A DNA stretch of 64,000 nt, taken from NCBI RefSeq assembly GCF_030272615.1, contig NC_081406.1, positions 164,467,521 to 164,531,520 on the forward strand, in the 5' to 3' direction. Origin of the DNA: Cryptomeria japonica (Eukaryota; Streptophyta; Pinopsida; Cupressales; Cupressaceae). Within the stretch, counting starts at the first letter, position 1. Each line of letters starts with the position of its first letter. This document shows, one piece after another, positions 57,890 to 64,000 of the stretch. The notes under the pieces are model-generated. The model saw nothing but the letters and a program-made list of their open reading frames with translations. It was not told the origin of the DNA and ran no database searches. Both the position numbers and the translations under genes were made by a program.

Positions 57890-58783
57890 CTATTTGACTG
57901 AATCAGGCACCTTGATATTATTCTTTTCAAGAAGATTTGAAAGGTGATCAATTTGTTTCTTTAAACACTTATGTTCATCATGACCAGGCCTCTTACAATA
58001 AGAACACTTGACCTTCTCCTTCTTAGGTTGTTTACCTCTTGATGAAGAGGTCTAATTATCTACTTTTGAAGTAGCAGATTTCTGATATTTTTTCTTCTCT
58101 CCTTGGTTCTTTTGTTTCTTATCTTTCTTACTAGACCCTTTTTGTTCTTTTTTGCCTTGATTTACAACTAAGGCATGTGACTTAAAGGGTTTTATTGTAC
58201 CCATTTGAACCAATTTGTCTTGCTCCCTAGTGAGTTCTGCAGCAAATTCATCCAAAGAAGGCATTTTGAATGTGGTACCTAGAGCACATTTTGTAGCATA
58301 GAATGTAGAAACAAACACCGATTAGTTAGGACCAAGCTTAGAAAGAATACTCAAGATCAGTTGCTTATCATCTTTCTTAGTTCCACATCGTACTAATTGC
58401 AATCTTATAGACTTAAGTTTAGTGAAGAAGTCTTGTATAGTATCAAAATTGGTTGTATTCAACCCTATGAGTTCATTCTCTAACTGATGACCTCTTAGCT
58501 CATCCTGCTTACCAAAGAGGTTTTCCAAAGTGGTCCACACTGCATTTGGTGTAGTGACAGATTCAATGTGAAAAAGAAGGTCTAGAGAGACTGACATACA
58601 TAAAGTACCAAAAGCTTCAACACATTTATTAAACCATTTAATCTTTTTTGCAGCATCTTGAGGTTCAATTTCAAGTCCCATAGTAACACGATAATATCCA
58701 TGTCTTTTCAGATATATTATCATCTTAGATTTCCATTCAAAATAATTATATGGTGTTAAAAGTGGAACTATAGATGCATCCAT
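57890..58783 (-). pseudogene. gag: Gag of element B
   Basis: Start ATG at 58783 (MDASIVPLLTPYNYFEWKSK), a copia Gag (UBN2 type) with FGTLCMSVSLDLLFHI and LENLFGKQDELRGHQLENEL. The frame stops at 58322-58324, resumes as SVFVSTFYATKCALG and then a Lys-rich region (KKEQKGSSKKDKKQKNQGEK), and stops again at 58052-58054. It continues into a single knuckle CSYCKRPGHDEHKC (about 57967-58008). The leader from the primer site to ATG is about 1 kb. Confidence 0.92.
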
Positions 58784-59787
58784 GATAGTAGAAAAGAAGA
58801 TTGCAAAGAATCAAGAAAAGTGCAAGAAAGAAGGCACAAGAGACACCCCCCCTTTTCACTAGTCTTATAAATCACCCCCCCCCCCCCCCCAAATATTACA
58901 AGGTTGGCACTTTATAATTAGTGCATTTACAAGGCTTTTTATCAGATTGCAATTCTTTTAAGAAACCAATAGAGATTTTAAATACAAATAATTTGAGACA
59001 AGATTTGAAACAAATTAGCCTTATAATTGCTTAATTTATCTCAATACCTTTCCAATAACTATTAGTTTTTGAAAAACAGAGTTGTGAGGAGAAAGATATG
59101 ACTAGTTGAAGAGAAAAAAGAAGTAGCTGATACAACCTTTAATATCTGATAGAAAAAGGAAAAAAATTTCAATTAGACCTGTAATAATGGAGAGTTCTCA
59201 TTTCCAGCTTTCTGTCAAGTATTTGTTTGCAAAGTTGTGCAACTATTAAGAAATGTTGTCGAATTTCCCTGATAGAAAAACGGCTCAGGCCCTATTCAAG
59301 ATTGATTTATGCAAAATTTATTAATTTTCTGGAAATACAATTCAAAACCCAAAAGTTTTTCGATGCTGGGAAGAAAACCCAGAAATCATTTTTTTTGAAA
59401 GTGAACAAAAGTTGGAACACTAAAGCCAAAATGAAAATAGCCGAAGTAAAAATAATTCACTCTGATTTTTTACTGTGTCCTCCAACCTTTGATTTTGGTG
59501 AAGTAAAAGTCACTTTTGACTTTGTCAAGCCTTATGGACACTCTGAAAATTCTTATTAAGCTTCCAATATTACCACAAAGCTGCAATCACCAAGATCTTA
59601 AAAGAACACATACATGTAAACTAGATTTAACTAGAAGCTATTTTCCTTTAAATTGTTCTGATTCTCCAGATCACACAAGAATGCAGGAGAAGAACACACT
59701 TAGTTTTTAAGGAAAATATTAGCTATATAAAAGTCTCAAATCCCTCAAATAAATTAAAAAAAAGCAATGAGCTATACCAGACAATAA
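58784..59787 (-). other. Leader of element B with a G16 run
   Basis: Non-coding between primer site and gag. On the minus strand there is a run of 16 G (58875-58890) and a G7 run about 20 bp nearer the gag start (58848-58854). Plus-strand ORFs here (59227-59559) are unsupported. Confidence 0.7.
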
Positions 59788-59799
59788 GCTCTGATACCA
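59788..59799 (-). other. Primer-binding site of element B
   Basis: Minus strand reads TGGTATCAGAGC directly after the LTR end CTCACA; perfect initiator-Met type. Confidence 0.96.
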
Positions 59800-60439
59800 T
59801 GTGAGATTCTGCGAGAAGGGAGAACCGAGCCAAGATTTGATGTCGGTCGTAGATCACATGCAACTCCTCATGCAATAGATGATCAAAGATCAAAATAGCT
59901 GAATGAAGATAATTTCGATATGAGAGAGAAATAGAGACAAAGAAGAGAATTTGGAGAAGACTTTCATCGAGCTATCACTTCACTTACTTGACTAGTGAAG
60001 GTGAGAGTATAGTGCTTATTATATAGAAAAATATAAGCATATACATCCAAGGGGTGCATTAACTCCTATTCCCCATAAAAAGTGGGAGGTTTTACCTTCT
60101 TGGTAAATGCCAAAACATGTGGCATAACCTCCTTACATGAAGACAAAAGGAGTTGAGAAAGTTGGCACATAAGGCCAAAAGAGGGTGTGAAACCCAACTA
60201 CCCCATAACCCACTTAGGAAATGACAAAATAGTGGTTATGAGAGGTGGCACAACAAGCCAAAAGAGGGTGTGTAACTCAACTACCCATGTGAGGTGGAGA
60301 GTTACACATGTAGCTGAAGTATTTCGCCACGTGTCCTCATATAAACCACTCCTATTAACCTAAGCAAGCTTAAATAATATATGTGTAGGAAAAAATAAAT
60401 ACCCCCTAACATAAGGAAAATAAAAAACCTACACTAACA
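59800..60439 (-). repeat. 5' LTR of element B (right)
   Basis: Promoter-bearing LTR for this minus-strand element. TATA-like CTATATAATAAGC on the minus strand at about 60013-60025. Transitions dominate the differences from the left copy. Confidence 0.95.
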
Positions 60440-63359
60440 CTTATGATATCAATTTGGGGTTTTTTTAGGTATGCTTTTAATCAAAAAGAAGGAAAAGCGA
60501 GACTTTTAACCAAAAAGTCTTAAAGGGAAAGAAAATAATTATGGAAATAAAGAAATAAATTTTCTAGCCAGCTATCAACTAATCACTGTTACACAATCCT
60601 CATTCAAAGATGAAAATCATATAACCATGAATAGTAGGGGGGAAAGTCTTTTAATAATTCATCATATAGAAACTTTGAACACAAAGCATCCACATATGAA
60701 GAATGCAGATTTATCTATAGTAGCACAAAGTCTAATCATATTAGATAAACTATTCATAAATTCCCATACTCAGAACAGTAAGATCACATCCATATTCTAC
60801 TTGTCTTTCAGAAAAAACACAAAGTCTGTTTTTCCAAATTTTCCCCCTATCTTTAACCTACTTTCTATCTCTTTTTATATCTAAAAACCCCCTTTTACCA
60901 TTTCCAAGAAACGATTCCTTCCCATGAGGGCTTCACTAGCTAGGCAATATTATATCATGTGCATTCATATTGGTGGTTTAATATCTCCAAAATGAGGGTG
61001 CAATATATTTCCTATCAGTGAAAATAGGGGGGTTTTTAATTTTGGCTATGAAAAAATACAATATTTGGTGAAAATAAGGGGGCTTTTAATTCGGGTTGTG
61101 TATTGGGAGGGGGTGACAAAAAAGGAGTTTAGGGCAATAGTTTTTTAAAATAAGGTGGTTCTTTAGTGTGCCATGAATGCATGTGCTATAAACCATGCTC
61201 ACTAAATGAAGCCCCTGTGCTCCTTCCAGAGTAATGGTCTTGAAAATGACAGTTTTAACATGGTTTTAAATAAAACAAAAATGACTAGAAAGTCACATTA
61301 TTAACACTAAAATCCCATACTATAAACAACTTCCAACTTCATAATTCTTCATCGGTCACCAGGTTTTGACCAACAATTTGATTGTTAATCATCTCAGCTT
61401 TTGTTTCTTTTTCAATAAGTACCTAGAGGACTATTGAAAACTCATCTTCATCTTCTATGAGTTCCTAGGTGAGGTCAGTTAAGTCAAAGAGGACATCATC
61501 TTGCATATGCTCAACATCTGGTTGTATCATGGGACCTTTTCCTTTAAGAACCGTCTTCTTTATTGTATGAAAAATTAGTTACCAGGGATTGTTCCTTCAA
61601 TTATCTCTTCTTGGAGATGCTCTTTGTGATTTTTGGCTTGCCTAGCAATTTTTCCTAATAGGATGATAACCTTTTTATATTCTGAAAAATTAGTTCATTG
61701 TTTACATGCAAGAGAATGCAGTGCTTGGATAATATTTGCTTGTTCACACTCTGGCCAATTTAGATCAAGATTAACAACCAACAACTAGTTATTATGAGGC
61801 AAAACCATTCTAGTAAAGAAAACTCAAGATAGCATGCATTGCTTGATTAGTTTCTAAGGGTGGTGCATTAAATTCCACTTGCAAAAGGTGATGATATCAA
61901 ATATTGAGATTTGTGGTGCCACCTTTATGTTCCTTTAGCCGTTGAATCTTCCATTAATGATGGTACTTGAAAATCTTCACTTGATTCATTTCTTGAAAAT
62001 TGTGCATTGTATGGCCGTGGGTTGACCTGTAAACCAACAGAAAGAAAATTGGAAACCTTCGATACTCTGATATTGACCTATAAGAGAGCATTGGGTATTA
62101 GCATGAAATAGGAAGTGATAATTGTGTGGTCTTCTGGTTATTTCCTGATAAATGTTGATTCTTGTTTGGGATCATGATATTGGGTGAAAATAGAACTCGA
62201 TAACTTTGAGACATAGTTCCGATATGCTAGGGTTTGGTCGATAAGGTGTGAGAGATAGAGGGGAAAACTATTATTTAATAAGGGCAGATATATTTTTTTT
62301 TGGAAAATAAATGTGGGGTAACAACTATCTCTGTCTAGGGACAAGGACTAGAAGGACGCAACAAGGAACTTAGAGTTTCAAACAAGATATGTACCTTATC
62401 CATTAGGATACAGAGTCAGAAAATGTAGGAGGAAAGGGCACTGCTTCTATAGATGGGTGGAGGGGTGTCTGGGCACAACCAAAAATGAGCATGCCAAAAC
62501 TAACTAATATTATAGCACACCAAAGACTACTTACAAATATGTATAGGGGTATGAGCCCCTTACCTCAAGTAAGCCCCACATGAATCAAGCAAAACCATTA
62601 GCAGGTTGGGAGAAATATGACCCACTGCGTAAAAGAGGATTGTAGCCATATGATATGACTGAAGAAAAATGTTCTTTTATGATCATTGCAATACCAGACC
62701 TCCAATCACTGAATTGCAGAGTTGTTTTAAGTGCATAATCAATACCCAAATAACCATTCTTCATCAAAACCCACTAAATCAAAATATTCTTTACTAAAGA
62801 CTTCATGTGTGGCATCCATACCAAGACTAGGATTTACATTCTTAGCTTCAACAATCTATTCACCAATCTTTCTATCAATACTTACACCTAACAATTTTCC
62901 TTTTGTTGAAACTACAATTCCCTTTTTACATGAAGCATCACATCTAATCTCATATTTACTTCTATGCTCATTGACTTCCAGAATTTCAAATTCATCAAAA
63001 TTGAGCGTACTATTTTCACAATAATGAAGGATTTCAAAGAAAGGATTATCCCTAATTTTTACCTGTTTTCATAAGAATGAGTTGGTAGATATAGTGCATT
63101 AAATTTGACCTAACCATTTGTCCTCTAAGTTCCCAATTTTCCTACAAATTGCTTGCTGGTGTGATTTCATTCTCTAAAACCAAAATTTCCTTTGGTGGGT
63201 TATGAGGTGAATCAATTTTAAGGCATTTATTTGGTGATTGTAGCTTTGAAATGCTACTTTCCACCATCATGTGGTCAAATTTAACAAGAACCATATCTTC
63301 AATTTTTGCATAAATAAACTTTTCATGAAGAAAACAAGAAGATTTGAAAGATGAGTTAT

Positions 63360-63683
63360 TTACCCCTTCAACTTGATCACTTTTACATGCATGTATCTCT
63401 TTTTCTGATATTTCCTCTTTTTCAAAATCTTGTCTTTATCAAAGGTTTCAAACAATGGCACAGTCATACCTCTTCTCACACCGTCGGAGTGACAAGTGGG
63501 CACTTCTATCTCCATCTTAGGTTCTTCATTTTTGAATTGGTATGAAACTTCATTGTGTCTTTGATTTGGGGCCTGTAACATGGATGGTTCTACTAATGCC
63601 TGCATATTGTTCTTCTCACCAAGAACGGAGAAATTGAAAGACACCAATCTTTTGTCTTCTTTTAACAATTCTAGTTTCTTCAT
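63360..63683 (-). pseudogene. Unassigned N-terminal ORF piece of element H
   Basis: 107 codons from MKKLELLKEDKRLVSFNFSV to a Lys-rich end (ILKKRKYQKKRYMHVKVIKL). Upstream in other frames the sequence near the primer site reads WDVFKESISK-like Gag leader coding, so the ATG is not necessarily the start. No domain recognised. By position, 300 bp after the primer site, it should be leader or Gag N-terminus of a Ty3-like element. Confidence 0.35.
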
Positions 63684-63980
63684 CGGAGCGTGTGGTTGAT
63701 GAATCTTTCTTTCAATACCCTTTAGATGAAAATATATCTAACACAAACCTCTCAATAGCAAAGCAAATTTGTACTCTTTAGACGGACATAATTTCATTCT
63801 TTCGGCCTTGGATATACTCTCTTTAAAAACATCCCAATAAGAAAGAAGAATCTCATCATCTCCATCCAAAATTTCCTCAATTGTTGGCGTAGTTTAGATT
63901 TGAATTGGTTTCCTGCGCGAGTCAAGAACTGGGCCATTTTCTTGGGGTATTCAATCAAATAGAATCACCAACTTTCATTT

Positions 63981-63996
63981 CTCAGCAAAGTCGCCA
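63981..63996 (-). other. Primer-binding site of element H
   Basis: TGGCGACTTTGCTGAG on the minus strand, preceded by TTTC at the window edge. The tRNA was not assigned with confidence. Confidence 0.6.
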
Positions 63997-64000
63997 GAAA

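Larger units (their letters stand above)
53867..60439 (-). mobile_element. Element B: structurally complete copia retrotransposon
   Basis: LTRs are 53867-54508 and 59800-60439, with perfect TSD CTTAT (53862-53866 and 60440-60444). The primer site is at 59788-59799 and the PPT at 54509-54517. Order on the minus strand is LTR, primer site, about 1-kb leader, Gag, protease, integrase, RT, RNase H, PPT, LTR: the copia order. LTRs differ by about 14 substitutions and one 2-bp indel in 640 bp by eye. At least seven in-frame stops and two frame changes make it inactive. It is the youngest dated insertion here by LTR divergence. Confidence 0.96.
60445..64000 (-). mobile_element. Element H: decayed 5' region of a Ty3-like retrotransposon
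   Basis: At the window edge the minus strand reads TGGCGACTTTGCTGAG (63981-63996), of the TGGCGACT-type primer site used by several plant Ty3 lineages; the 5' LTR would lie beyond 63997. Downstream on the minus strand the sequence is weakly coding: 63683-63360 encodes a Lys/Glu-rich piece, and later pieces include YLGIDYALKTTLQFSDWRSG (about 62700-62760). No zinc knuckle, protease or RT is visible before the CTTAT site at 60445. The 3' part may be deleted. Confidence 0.5.

Noticed and set aside
59227-59559. 110-codon plus-strand ORF
   Set aside because: It is antisense within the leader of element B, with no domain and no start context that would support a gene.
1-64000. Host protein-coding gene
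   Set aside because: All frames with protein-like signal map to retroelement Gag, Pol or accessory ORFs. No exon chain with splice-site pattern and non-TE domains was recognisable by reading.

Overview
This is a plant nuclear, repeat-dominated intergenic window. I see no host protein-coding gene and no rRNA or tRNA gene. Nearly everything recognisable is LTR retrotransposon, most of it nested, plus one decayed LINE and several tandem repeats. The evidence is plant-type Ty1/copia domains (CCHC Gag, DSG protease, HHCC and DDE integrase, YVDD reverse transcriptase, RNase H), initiator-Met primer sites (TGGTATCAGAGC or close variants), polypurine tracts (PPTs) and target-site duplications (TSDs). 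The density and depth of nesting suggest a very large seed-plant genome, possibly a conifer; that last step is inference.

Layout. (1) 1-5647: 3' part of element F, a Ty3-like element without pol, with a Pro/Ser-rich ORF remnant, PPT and 3' LTR. (2) 5648-23562: a three-level nest. C (+, 5648-23562) contains D (-, 10153-22326). D contains E (+, 13062-18952), and its left LTR carries a 286-bp TRIM-like insertion (11306-11591). C and D are relatives: each encodes a discrete Gag with four zinc knuckles and a second ORF (ORF2) of unknown function, and no reverse transcriptase. E is a copia element that has lost most of its RT and RNase H through an in-frame deletion. (3) 23563-30782: a 650-bp microsatellite, a decayed LINE and AT-rich DNA with no gene. 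(4) 30783-52393: a second nest. Copia element A (+, LTRs of about 937 bp) is split in its protease region by a unit 32095-45139 flanked by TGATA, made of a + LTR (I) abutting a - LTR (J). LTR I is itself split by the 10.5-kb Ty3-like element G (32458-43009, TSD GGTAT). A's right LTR is split by K, a 3.9-kb probable solo LTR (47762-51705). (5) 53867-60439: B, a structurally complete copia element on the - strand (TSD CTTAT, LTRs about 2% diverged), inactivated by stops. (6) 60445-64000: decayed 5' region of a minus-strand Ty3-like element H, whose primer site lies at the window edge.

How the parts relate. B, E and A keep pol remnants; C, D, F and G have none and would need enzymes supplied by other elements. 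The observations most worth a second look are the C/D family (four-knuckle Gag, conserved ORF2, and an identically placed in-frame UAA in both Gag copies) and two arrays of exactly 22-bp period just downstream of the primer site of G. Insertion order can be read from the nesting: C before D before E; A before I/J before G; A before K.
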